This document shows, piece after piece, positions 6,051-13,209 of a DNA stretch of 13,209 nucleotides. The stretch lies in assembly GCA_035375865.1 (NCBI GenBank), contig DAOSQO010000064.1, positions 1-13,209 on the forward strand, in the 5' to 3' direction. The position numbers and the translations under genes were made by a program. This stretch comes from BRH-c25 sp029553855 (GTDB taxonomy: Bacteria; Bacillota; Clostridia; Lutisporales; Lutisporaceae). Within the stretch, counting starts at the first letter, position 1, and every line of letters starts with the position of its first letter. The notes under the pieces were generated by a model that saw only the letters and a program-made list of their open reading frames with translations, was not told where the DNA came from and made no database searches.

Positions 6051-7346
6051 ATGGCTAAATTCGATGACAAGAAACAGTTAAAATGTTCTTTCTGCGGAAA
6101 AAACCAGGAGCAGGTAAGAAGGTTGATAGCAGGCCCCGGTGTATATATTTGTGATGAATGTATTGAGCTTTGCCAGGAAATCATTGACGAGGAATTTTTC
6201 GAGGAGCTGGATACAGAACTGCAGGATGTTCCGAAGCCGGCACAGATCAAAGAATATCTGGACCAATATGTAATTGGCCAGGAAGAGGCCAAAAAGGCAT
6301 TATCGGTTGCTGTGTACAACCACTATAAAAGAATTAATTCGGATTATAAATTGGATGATGTGGAATTGCAGAAAAGTAATATTGTGCTTATCGGCCCGAC
6401 TGGCACAGGTAAGACATTGCTTGCTCAGACCCTGGCTAAGATGCTTAATGTACCTTTTGCAATTGCAGATGCAACTTCCCTGACAGAAGCCGGTTATGTG
6501 GGAGAAGACGTAGAAAACATTTTGCTGAAGCTTATTCAGAATGCAGACTATGATGTTGAAAGGGCACAAAATGGTATTGTGTATATTGATGAAATTGACA
6601 AAATAGCAAGAAAGTCCGAAAATCCTTCGATAACCAGAGATGTGTCGGGTGAAGGTGTGCAGCAGGCTCTTCTTAAAATTCTTGAAGGAACAGTAGCAAG
6701 CGTTCCCCCCCAGGGAGGAAGAAAACACCCTCATCAGGAATTCATACAAATTGACACTACCAATATTTTATTTATCTGCGGAGGAGCCTTTGACGGTCTT
6801 GAGAAAATAATAATGAACAGAACGGGAAAGAAATCAATGGGCTTTATTGCCGATATCTATTCCAGAGATAATCAGGATATTGGGCAGATTCTAAAGAAGA
6901 TAATGCCTGAAGACCTTTTAAAATTCGGTTTGATACCCGAATTTGTTGGAAGGATTCCGATAATAGTTACTTTGAACCCTCTTGACAGAAAAGCCCTGGT
7001 GCAGATACTTACCGAACCGAAAAATGCTCTCGTCAAGCAGTATCAGAAGCTTTTCGAGCTTGATAATGTAGACCTTGAATTTGAAGATGGAGCTATTGAG
7101 GAGATTGCGCAGAAAGCTTTGGATAGAAAGACGGGAGCCAGAGGATTGAGGGCTATATTTGAGGAAAATATGCTTAATGTAATGTACGAGATTCCCTCAA
7201 GGGACGATATAGACAAGTGCATTGTAACAAAGGATACCATATCGGAGCACAAGGAGCCTGATATAGTATATCTTGAGCCAGGTGCAAAGAAGACAGTGAA
7301 GAAACAGCCCAGAAAGGGGCATAGGGCTCGAAAAGGAACAGCATAA
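6051..7346 (+). CDS. clpX: ClpX, AAA+ unfoldase of the ClpXP protease
   Basis: This hexameric ATPase recognises tagged or specific substrates, unfolds them and threads them into ClpP. The 431-residue protein starts with the zinc-binding domain: Cys12, Cys15, Cys34 and Cys37 in a CxxC...CxxC pattern. The AAA+ domain has Walker A GPTGTGKT (115-122), the pore-loop GYVG (148-151), Walker B IDEID (179-183), an RKHPHQE pore-2 region, and sensor 2 in GARGLRA. The ClpP-docking loop reads MGF at 263-265, a variant of the usual IGF tripeptide. The C-end is a basic Lys/Arg tail (after about residue 408), longer than the minimal core. GGGG with ATG 7 bases downstream gives the start. It is the last gene of the operon; a clear terminator follows within 12 bp. 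Confidence 0.98.
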   Translation: MAKFDDKKQLKCSFCGKNQEQVRRLIAGPGVYICDECIELCQEIIDEEFFEELDTELQDVPKPAQIKEYLDQYVIGQEEAKKALSVAVYNHYKRINSDYKLDDVELQKSNIVLIGPTGTGKTLLAQTLAKMLNVPFAIADATSLTEAGYVGEDVENILLKLIQNADYDVERAQNGIVYIDEIDKIARKSENPSITRDVSGEGVQQALLKILEGTVASVPPQGGRKHPHQEFIQIDTTNILFICGGAFDGLEKIIMNRTGKKSMGFIADIYSRDNQDIGQILKKIMPEDLLKFGLIPEFVGRIPIIVTLNPLDRKALVQILTEPKNALVKQYQKLFELDNVDLEFEDGAIEEIAQKALDRKTGARGLRAIFEENMLNVMYEIPSRDDIDKCIVTKDTISEHKEPDIVYLEPGAKKTVKKQPRKGHRARKGTA

Positions 7347-7357
7347 AAATCAATTAT

Positions 7358-7392
7358 AAAACCGGTTGAGGAAATAACCCCAACCGGTTTTT
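7358..7392 (+). terminator. Intrinsic terminator of the tig-clpP-clpX operon
   Basis: An 11-bp stem AAAACCGGTTG (7358-7368) pairs with CAACCGGTTTT (7381-7391), with possible inner G-C pairs past one mismatch, and ends in a T run. The flanking A and T tracts make it potentially bidirectional. It separates the operon from lonB. Confidence 0.87.
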
Positions 7393-7433
7393 CTTAGCAA
7401 AGTGAATTAGTATCATCAATTTCTATATACGCA

Positions 7434-7449
7434 TGTGTGACTATACACA
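7434..7449. promoter_or_regulatory. Inverted repeat in the lonB leader
   Basis: TGTGT (7434-7438) and ACACA (7445-7449) flank GACTAT. A similar 16-bp inverted repeat lies on the lonA promoter (9320-9335), matching at 10 of 16 positions. A shared operator is possible but not shown. Confidence 0.25.
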
Positions 7450-7515
7450 GGCTGCTTTAACATGTTCGCACTTGTTGCAGAATGGTGCCCCGGATGAATA
7501 CTTTAAAGCTTCAAA

Positions 7516-7521
7516 TATAAT
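7516..7521 (+). promoter_or_regulatory. Possible -10 box for lonB
   Basis: TATAAT occurs 40 bp before the lonB start within an AT-rich stretch. No good -35 lies 16-18 bp upstream, and no clear sigma-F or sigma-G promoter was found in 7393-7561, although lonB of Bacillus is forespore-expressed. Confidence 0.25.
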
Positions 7522-7547
7522 AATATTATTGATGCTTCACATTACAA

Positions 7548-7554
7548 GGGAGGA
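7548..7554 (+). promoter_or_regulatory. Ribosome binding site that decides the lonB start
   Basis: GGGAGGA lies 7 bases before ATG at 7562. An in-frame ATG 43 codons upstream (7433) has no such site and its extra residues do not resemble LonB. Confidence 0.87.
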
Positions 7555-7561
7555 AGGCACT

Positions 7562-9286
7562 ATGTCACAATTGTTAATAATTATTCAGCTTTTTTTTGCT
7601 GTTGTAATAGGGATGTATTTTTTGAACATGTTGAGGAGCCAGCAAGGGAGCAAGATTGCTGTAGAAAAGGAATCAAAAAAAGAAATGGAGAAGTTGCAGC
7701 GCATGAGGGGCATTCACCTTACAAAGCCACTGTCAGAGGTTACAAGGCCCTCCGATTTCAGGGAGATAATCGGACAGAAGAATGGTATTAGGGCCCTGAG
7801 AGCTGCAATATGCAGCCCAAATCCGCAGCATGTTATTATTTATGGTCCTCCCGGGGTCGGGAAGACAGCAGCGGCCCGCCTGATATTGGAGGACGCAAAA
7901 CGAATGTTCAATAGCCCCTTCAGGCAGGATGCAAAGTTTGTTGAAGTTGATGCAACTACTGTGAGATTTGATGAAAGGGGTATTGCAGACCCTCTTATTG
8001 GCTCTGTTCATGATCCAATTTATCAAGGTGCGGGAGCAATGGGAATTGCAGGAATACCGCAGCCCAAAATGGGTGCTGTAACTAAAGCTCACGGCGGGAT
8101 ACTTTTCATAGATGAGATTGGGGAGCTGCATCCCATTCAAATGAATAAACTGCTGAAAATACTGGAAGACCGGACGGTATTTCTGGAAAGCGCATATTAT
8201 AGTTCGGATGATACCAACATACCTTTCCATATTCATGATATTTTTCAGAATGGACTTCCGGCAGACTTCAGACTTATCGGCGCCACTACAAGAGATCCGG
8301 AATCAATTCCCCCTGCACTGCGTTCAAGATGTTTGGAGATATACTTCAAGCCATTGATTCCTGACGAAATAAAAGTGGTCACAAGGAATGCTCTCAGGAA
8401 AATTAGTTTTGAAAGCGAAGAAGGAGTTTTTGATCTTATAGGAAAATATGCAACAAATGGGAGAGAGGCCGTTAATATTATACAAACGGCAGTTGGTGTG
8501 AATATCAATGAAAACAGGGATAAGGTCACCGTCAGCGATATAGAATGGGTGATAAACAATGGGCAGTACAGCCCGAGGCCGGAAAGGAAAATTTATAATG
8601 AGCCCCAGATAGGCTATGTAAACGGACTTGCAGTATACGGACCCAATATGGGTACCCTGATGGAAATTGAGGCAACTGCGATAAATGTTCGGAGAGGAAC
8701 AGGCAGATTGATAGTTACCGGGATAGCTGAGGAAGAAGAGCTAAGATCCAGAGATGGAAGAACTATAAAGAGAAAAAGTATGGCAAAGGCTTCAGTTGAT
8801 AATGTGATTACAGTTATCAAAAAATTTTTTGGAATAGACACAAGCGAATATGATATTCATTTGAATTTTCCGGGGGGCACTCCTGTAGATGGGCCTTCGG
8901 CAGGTGTTACTATAGCAGTTGCCATATATTCAGCCATAACAAACAGCTATATTGATAACAAGATAGCGATGACAGGAGAAATATCAATAAGAGGGAAAAT
9001 AAAGGCAGTGGGAGGGATCATACCAAAGGTTGAAGCTGCAATTCATGCCGGGGTAAAAAAGGTGCTGATACCTGAAAATAACTGGCAAGAAATCTTTAAG
9101 ACTTTCGATATTGAAGTAATACGGATGAGTAATATAGTTGAGGCGATCAATCTGGCCACCGTAAGGCAATCTGATGTGAAAACGATGATAACCCCCCAGC
9201 CTGCAGAAACAAATATATTGACTGCAGCTTCGATATGCGGCACCCCTGCAATTCAGGCTATGGGAGATAAGAATATTCCGCTTTAA
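7562..9286 (+). CDS. lonB: LonB, membrane-anchored ATP-dependent Lon-type protease
   Basis: A 574-residue AAA+ protease, close to the usual LonB length. It begins with one membrane segment (about residues 3-23, rich in Ile, Leu and Phe), then a basic region, so it should sit on the inner face of the membrane. It lacks the large LonA N-terminal domain. The ATPase has Walker A GPPGVGKT (95-102) and Walker B FIDEIGE with Asp184-Glu185. The protease domain has the Ser446 (PVDGPSAGV) and Lys489 (GGIIPKVEA) dyad, 43 residues apart as in Lon. In Bacillus LonB is made in the forespore under sigma F; that may apply here but no such promoter was recognised. The frame is open 43 codons further upstream, but the ribosome binding site supports ATG at 7562. 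It is placed directly before lonA yet lonA has its own promoter. Confidence 0.95.
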   Translation: MSQLLIIIQLFFAVVIGMYFLNMLRSQQGSKIAVEKESKKEMEKLQRMRGIHLTKPLSEVTRPSDFREIIGQKNGIRALRAAICSPNPQHVIIYGPPGVGKTAAARLILEDAKRMFNSPFRQDAKFVEVDATTVRFDERGIADPLIGSVHDPIYQGAGAMGIAGIPQPKMGAVTKAHGGILFIDEIGELHPIQMNKLLKILEDRTVFLESAYYSSDDTNIPFHIHDIFQNGLPADFRLIGATTRDPESIPPALRSRCLEIYFKPLIPDEIKVVTRNALRKISFESEEGVFDLIGKYATNGREAVNIIQTAVGVNINENRDKVTVSDIEWVINNGQYSPRPERKIYNEPQIGYVNGLAVYGPNMGTLMEIEATAINVRRGTGRLIVTGIAEEEELRSRDGRTIKRKSMAKASVDNVITVIKKFFGIDTSEYDIHLNFPGGTPVDGPSAGVTIAVAIYSAITNSYIDNKIAMTGEISIRGKIKAVGGIIPKVEAAIHAGVKKVLIPENNWQEIFKTFDIEVIRMSNIVEAINLATVRQSDVKTMITPQPAETNILTAASICGTPAIQAMGDKNIPL

Positions 9287-9291
9287 ATATG

Positions 9292-9320
9292 TTGATAATT
9301 TTTTTCTATAAAGATATAAT
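9292..9320 (+). promoter_or_regulatory. Sigma-A promoter for the lonA-engB-CPBP unit
   Basis: TTGATA (9292-9297) and TATAAT (9315-9320) are spaced by 17 bp, close to the ideal vegetative promoter, starting 5 bp after the lonB stop. Transcription would start near 9327, with about 90 nt of leader. No CIRCE or CtsR site is apparent. Confidence 0.82.
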
Positions 9321-9335
9321 GTATAAGACTATACA
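9320..9335. promoter_or_regulatory. Inverted repeat over the lonA transcription start
   Basis: TGTATA (9320-9325) and TATACA (9330-9335) flank AGAC, from the last base of the -10 box across the expected start site. The position suits a repressor operator. No known regulator is recognised, and a 6-bp AT-rich palindrome may arise by chance. Confidence 0.33.
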
Positions 9336-9417
9336 TGCCATGAAAATGTTTATGCAGAGCACATGATTATTGTTGATTAATCCTACATTTATTTACAGTA
9401 TTACAGGAGTTGATGAT

Positions 9418-11760
9418 ATGAGGAGAAGAAAAGAGAGTATTAAGAGATTACCTTTGCTGCCCCTAAGAGGTCTAAATATTTTCCCATACATGGTTTTACA
9501 CTTTGATGTGGGAAGAGAAAAATCAGTAAGGGCATTGGAAGAGGCTATGATAAATGACCAGTTTATATTTCTCGTAACCCAGAAGGATGCCCGCACCGAC
9601 CTGCCTGATGCGAAGGATTTTTATGAGGTAGGTACGATTTCAAAGATTAAGCAGCTTCTTAAGCTTCCCGGGGATACCATAAGGGTGCTTGTTGAGGGAA
9701 TTTCCAGAGCCGAGATAAAGGAGATAATTTCCGAGGAAACTTTTTTCCTTGTTGATGTGGAGGAGCGACTGGAGATTCAGGGGGCTGGAGATCTGGAAAT
9801 GGAAGCTCTAAGGAGAAGCGTATTGGAAGTGTTCGACGAATATATTAAGGCGAACCCCAAGGTTGCTCCCGAAACTCTTATTACAGTATCAGAAATGGAT
9901 GACATATCCAGGTTCGCAGACGTGGTAGCATCTAATCTTACAATTAAGATAGAAGAGAAACAGGAGATATTATCCTTGTTTGAAATAAAGGAGAGGATGG
10001 AGAAAATTTATGAAATACTCTCCAGGGAGCTTGAAATACTTGAAATAGAAAGAAAGATAAACTTCAGAGTAAGGAAGCAAATAGATAAATCCCAGAAAGA
10101 GTATTATCTGAGGGAGCAGCTTAAGGCAATACAGCGGGAGCTGGGAGAAAAAGAGGGGTATGCGGAAGAGATAGAGCAGTATACAGATAAGTTGTCAAAG
10201 CTTGAAGTGCCCGAAGAGGTAAAGAAAAAGGTTGAGAAGGAGCTGGATAGACTGTCCAAAATGTCTCCCGGTTCCCCTGAAGTAGGTGTGACAAGGACTT
10301 ATCTTGATTGGATTTTTGATTTGCCGTGGAACACATTGACTGAAGACAACCTTGATATAAAAAATGCCAGGAAGATTCTTAACGAAGATCATTATGGGCT
10401 TAAGAAGGTTAAGGAAAGAGTTCTTGAGTACATGGCTATCAGGCAGCTTTCCAACAACATGAAAGGTCCGATACTATGTTTGGTTGGGCCTCCCGGGGTA
10501 GGGAAGACCTCAATAGCAAAATCTATTGCAAGAGCCATGGAAAGAAAGTTTGTAAGGATGTCTCTGGGCGGAGTGCGGGATGAGGCCGAGATCAGGGGTC
10601 ATAGGAGGACGTACATCGGGGCTATACCCGGCAGGATAATATACTCAATCAAGCAGGCAGGATCAAGGAATCCCTTATTTCTATTTGATGAAATTGATAA
10701 GCTTGCCAGCGACTTTAGAGGGGACCCGGCTTCTGCATTGCTGGAAGTACTTGATGCAGAACAAAATAAGGAATTTAGGGATCATTATCTGGAACTGCCC
10801 TTCGATCTCTCCAGAGTTATGTTCTTAACGACGGCAAACTCCGTGGATACTATACCTGCGGCCTTGTTGGACAGGATGGAGGTAATACCTGTTTCAGGCT
10901 ATACAGAAGAGGAAAAGCTTCATATAGCAGCGGATTATCTTGTACCCAAACAGATAAAAGAACATTCGCTAAGTATGGAAAATGTGATTATTTCAGAAGC
11001 AACTATCAAAGATGTTATAAACAACTTTACAAGGGAAGCTGGAGTAAGGAATCTGGAGCGTGAGCTTGCAAATATTATAAGAAAATGTGCAACTCAAATT
11101 GTGGAAAACAATAAGAAAAGGGTCAGAGTTACTCCCGCCAATCTCAATAAATATCTTGGAATCCCTAAATACAAATATGATTTAATAAACCAGAAGAATG
11201 AGATAGGAGTGGTTACGGGACTGGCTTGGACAGCTGTAGGAGGAGAGACGCTGTTTATTGAGGTCTCTGTAATGCCCGGCACAGGCAAACTTGAGCTTAC
11301 GGGCCATCTTGGAGATGTGATGAAGGAGTCCGCAAGGGCAGGCTTGAGCTATATCCGCTCCAGGTCTGACGAATTCGGTATTGATAAGGAATTTGCAAAA
11401 AATATGGATATTCATATACATGTTCCTGAGGGTGCCACTCCCAAGGACGGACCTTCTGCGGGAATAACCATGACTACAGCTTTGATATCGGCTCTCCTGA
11501 AGAAACCGGTGTATAGAGAGGTGGCAATGACCGGAGAAGTTACCCTTAGGGGAAGGGTGCTTCCAATAGGCGGATTGAAGGAAAAAGTACTTGCTGCCAA
11601 ACGTGCAGGTATAAAAAAGGTTATTCTGCCCTATGAGAATGAAAAAGATATTGAGGAAATTCCGGAAGCAGTAAAGAAAAACATGGAATTTGTGCTTGCA
11701 GCTAATATGGATGAAGTCTTGTCACATGCTTTGGTAAAGGAAGAGAGACATGATAATTAA
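9418..11760 (+). CDS. lon: LonA, cytoplasmic ATP-dependent protease
   Basis: A 780-residue Lon protease that degrades damaged and some regulatory proteins. The N-terminal LON substrate-binding domain (about 10-205, opening RLPLLPLRGLNIFP) is followed by a helical, coiled-coil-prone linker (about 210-300). The AAA+ module has Walker A GPPGVGKT (357-364) and Walker B LFDEID with Asp424-Glu425. The protease domain has Ser680 in PKDGPSAGI and Lys723 in GGLKEKVLAA, the classic dyad. The ATG at 9418 has AGGAG at 9405-9409 and yields a standard N-terminus; the in-frame TTG at 9370 would add 16 residues without family likeness. Its last codons overlap the engB start by 11 bp, implying translational coupling. 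It has a separate near-consensus promoter, so it can be expressed apart from lonB. Confidence 0.97.
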   Translation: MRRRKESIKRLPLLPLRGLNIFPYMVLHFDVGREKSVRALEEAMINDQFIFLVTQKDARTDLPDAKDFYEVGTISKIKQLLKLPGDTIRVLVEGISRAEIKEIISEETFFLVDVEERLEIQGAGDLEMEALRRSVLEVFDEYIKANPKVAPETLITVSEMDDISRFADVVASNLTIKIEEKQEILSLFEIKERMEKIYEILSRELEILEIERKINFRVRKQIDKSQKEYYLREQLKAIQRELGEKEGYAEEIEQYTDKLSKLEVPEEVKKKVEKELDRLSKMSPGSPEVGVTRTYLDWIFDLPWNTLTEDNLDIKNARKILNEDHYGLKKVKERVLEYMAIRQLSNNMKGPILCLVGPPGVGKTSIAKSIARAMERKFVRMSLGGVRDEAEIRGHRRTYIGAIPGRIIYSIKQAGSRNPLFLFDEIDKLASDFRGDPASALLEVLDAEQNKEFRDHYLELPFDLSRVMFLTTANSVDTIPAALLDRMEVIPVSGYTEEEKLHIAADYLVPKQIKEHSLSMENVIISEATIKDVINNFTREAGVRNLERELANIIRKCATQIVENNKKRVRVTPANLNKYLGIPKYKYDLINQKNEIGVVTGLAWTAVGGETLFIEVSVMPGTGKLELTGHLGDVMKESARAGLSYIRSRSDEFGIDKEFAKNMDIHIHVPEGATPKDGPSAGITMTTALISALLKKPVYREVAMTGEVTLRGRVLPIGGLKEKVLAAKRAGIKKVILPYENEKDIEEIPEAVKKNMEFVLAANMDEVLSHALVKEERHDN

Positions 11761-12328
11761 GGAGTGCCGATTTCTAAAAAGTGCAGTTTCACAAAATCAG
11801 TATCCAGACTCTAATCTGCCGGAAATAGCTTTTTCCGGCAGGTCCAATGTTGGGAAATCTTCACTGATAAATTCACTTCTTAATAGAAAGAAGCTGGTCA
11901 AGATAAGCTCAATTCCAGGGAAAACAAGACTAATCAACTTCTTTCTTGTTAATGAAAAGCTCATGATGGTGGACCTGCCGGGATACGGCTATGCATCCGT
12001 GTCCAAAAGCGAAAAGCAAGCCTGGGGTAAAATGATAGAAGGCTATTTGAAGAACAGAGAAAACCTGAAAAATGTAATTTTACTCGTAGATATAAGGCAT
12101 AAGCCGACTGCCGATGATAAGCTTATGTATGATTTTATAAAGTACTATAGAAAATCAGTGATTATCATTGCGACAAAATCAGATAAGATAGCCAAATCAT
12201 CGGTTAATGGGAATTTGAATATAATCAAACAAACACTTGGGATAGATTCAAATGATATTGTGATGCCGTATTCCTCCAAAACCCACGCGGGAAGGGAAGA
12301 GCTTTGGAAAGTATTGCTTGGGGAGTAA
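11750..12328 (+). CDS. engB: EngB/YsxC/YihA-family GTPase for 50S ribosome assembly
   Basis: A 192-residue TRAFAC GTPase, the normal size for this family, acting in large-subunit maturation and usually essential. The G motifs are all present: G1 GRSNVGKS at 30-37, G2 in the GKTRLINFF stretch with its threonine, G3 DLPG at 75-78 in DLPGYGYA (a hallmark), and G4 TKSD at 142-145. ATG lies inside the last codons of lonA, with AAGGAAG upstream, so it is probably translated by coupled reinitiation as well as from its own site. The lonA-engB overlap is also known in Bacillus. The neighbouring lonA and CPBP genes suggest one stress- or growth-linked transcript. Confidence 0.96.
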   Translation: MIIKECRFLKSAVSQNQYPDSNLPEIAFSGRSNVGKSSLINSLLNRKKLVKISSIPGKTRLINFFLVNEKLMMVDLPGYGYASVSKSEKQAWGKMIEGYLKNRENLKNVILLVDIRHKPTADDKLMYDFIKYYRKSVIIIATKSDKIAKSSVNGNLNIIKQTLGIDSNDIVMPYSSKTHAGREELWKVLLGE

Positions 12329-12340
12329 TATTTAATATTG

Positions 12341-12348
12341 AGGGGGGT
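12341..12348 (+). promoter_or_regulatory. Ribosome binding site selecting a TTG start
   Basis: AGGGGGGT ends 5 bases before TTG at 12354. No in-frame ATG or GTG lies near; the ATG at 12364 is out of frame. The strong site makes TTG the likely initiator. Confidence 0.7.
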
Positions 12349-12353
12349 CCCAA

Positions 12354-13055
12354 TTGGTATTTTATGAGTCGTTTATTCTTATTTTTACTTTTTTGTTGCT
12401 TAATGTTCCGATTTTCATTTCATTATATAGATATGTATTCAGAGATCTGAATCCATTGATAAAGGTTGCCGCGAGCGCCTCTTATTGGCTGCTTGCCTTT
12501 AGTATCGATGAATTGGCGCCATTTATTGGGGTTCTTATATTGCTTTATAAAGTGCATGGGAAAACAGAAGATAAGATTCAGCTAAGGGATATAAATATAT
12601 GGACCATTAGATATCCGGACATATTGCCCATTGCAGGTACTACCCTGGTATTTAAAATAGTAATAAACCAGGTTAACAGGTTATATGTGAATGTTTTAAG
12701 CAATTATTTCGAAATGGAGGCCAAACCGCAGGAAATTATAGGGGAATTTACTGCAGGAGGAATGTATCACAAGATATTGCTTTTTATTCTCGTAGTAGTG
12801 CTGGCGCCTTTTGTAGAGGAATATATTTTTCGATATTACCTTTATGACAATCTTTTGCTTCCAAGGATGCCTTCTGCAGCAGCTGCGATTATTTCAACGG
12901 CCCTTTTTACCCTTCTGCATTTTAATATATCGGGTATTCCAACCTTTTTCGGACTGGGGCTTTACTGCACCTTCGTATATGAGAAGAAGGGTTTTTACGG
13001 AGCTGTAATAACCCACATGGTGTCCAATCTTGTTACTGCAATATTCTTAATATAA
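12354..13055 (+). CDS. CPBP-family intramembrane metalloprotease (CAAX prenyl protease-like)
   Basis: A very hydrophobic protein of 233 residues with about six or seven membrane segments, including about 5-25, 40-65, 85-105, 134-153 and three after 165. It holds the three CPBP/ABI motifs: EEYIFR with Glu155, Glu156 and Arg160; FTLLH with His189; and HMVSN with His221 and Asn225. These are the expected glutamate/histidine metal-site residues of the Rce1/CPBP family, so it is probably an active membrane protease. Bacterial members have varied roles, including bacteriocin maturation or immunity and cleavage of membrane regulators; the target here is unknown. The start is TTG with a strong ribosome binding site, and it follows engB by 25 bp as the last gene before a terminator. 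Location beside LonA suggests membrane quality control, which is only an inference. Confidence 0.88.
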   Translation: MVFYESFILIFTFLLLNVPIFISLYRYVFRDLNPLIKVAASASYWLLAFSIDELAPFIGVLILLYKVHGKTEDKIQLRDINIWTIRYPDILPIAGTTLVFKIVINQVNRLYVNVLSNYFEMEAKPQEIIGEFTAGGMYHKILLFILVVVLAPFVEEYIFRYYLYDNLLLPRMPSAAAAIISTALFTLLHFNISGIPTFFGLGLYCTFVYEKKGFYGAVITHMVSNLVTAIFLI

Positions 13056-13098
13056 ATCCCGAATACGAATTAATAATATATTTATAAATAAGTGAAAT

Positions 13099-13124
13099 AA
13101 TAAGGCATAGAGCCTTATTTTTTT
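13099..13124 (+). terminator. Intrinsic terminator closing the lonA-engB-CPBP unit
   Basis: AATAAGGC (13099-13106) pairs with GCCTTATT (13112-13119), loop ATAGA, followed by a seven-T run. Located 43 bp after the CPBP stop codon. Confidence 0.82.
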
Positions 13125-13209
13125 CTGTATATAAGGGTGGATTAGTGAACATTTGGAGAAAAATGCGACATAGTTTGTGAATTACTCCGGCTGTAGGGGA
13201 AGTATGTTC
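13125..13209. other. Right-end intergenic DNA, nothing recognised
   Basis: After the terminator there is no recognisable gene, promoter or repeat. A GGAG followed by ATG at 13163 opens only a five-codon frame (Met-Arg-His-Ser-Leu) before a stop, so it is not taken as a gene. Confidence 0.5.

Noticed and set aside
7433..7561. In-frame upstream extension of LonB by 43 codons from ATG at 7433
   Set aside because: No ribosome binding site precedes it, the residues are not LonB-like, and GGGAGGA before ATG at 7562 gives the expected membrane-anchor N-terminus.
9370..9417. In-frame TTG start of LonA, 16 codons upstream
   Set aside because: It has no ribosome binding site, while ATG at 9418 has AGGAG at correct distance and gives a normal Lon N-terminus.
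422..11600. Many open frames of 60-170 codons on the opposite strand
   Set aside because: They lie antisense to well-supported genes, lack ribosome binding sites and show no recognisable protein family.

Overview
The window looks like chromosome from a low-to-moderate G+C, spore-forming member of the Clostridia, probably near the Ruminiclostridium/Acetivibrio group. The evidence is the AT-rich intergenic DNA, strong AGGAGG-type ribosome binding sites, U-tract terminators, a YhcN/YlaJ-type spore lipoprotein, and a tig-clpP-clpX-lonB-lonA-engB gene order familiar from Firmicutes. The genus is an inference. All ten protein genes are on the + strand. No rRNA, tRNA, CRISPR array, transposase or phage gene was seen.

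Left part (1-4001): a structured repeat element (copy 1) lies at the edge of the window. It is followed by a nucleoside (uridine) kinase-like protein with a threonyl-tRNA-synthetase-like N-terminal half, and by a spore lipoprotein gene, each with its own terminator. A second copy of the repeat follows, then an S66-family LD-carboxypeptidase/MccF-like peptidase. These look like separate transcription units.

Right part (4002-13124): a protein quality-control block. Trigger factor, ClpP and ClpX form one tight operon behind a strong extended -10 promoter and end at a good intrinsic terminator. The membrane-anchored LonB follows with a long leader. LonA has its own near-consensus sigma-A promoter and overlaps engB, a ribosome-assembly GTPase. 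A CPBP-family membrane protease with a TTG start closes this unit before a terminator. Together the genes fold nascent chains (Tig), degrade proteins (ClpXP, LonA, LonB, perhaps the CPBP protease) and assist 50S ribosome maturation (EngB).

The most interesting item is not a gene. It is the roughly 125-bp repeat present twice, with three hairpins and three compensatory base-pair changes between copies, so its structure is conserved. It could be a small structured RNA with its own terminator or a palindromic mobile element (REP/MITE-like). Two copies in 13 kb suggest more elsewhere. A second point is the kinase's synthetase-like domain, which keeps a CxxxH motif but has lost the HxxxH half of the usual zinc site. 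I saw no convincing undescribed multi-gene system.
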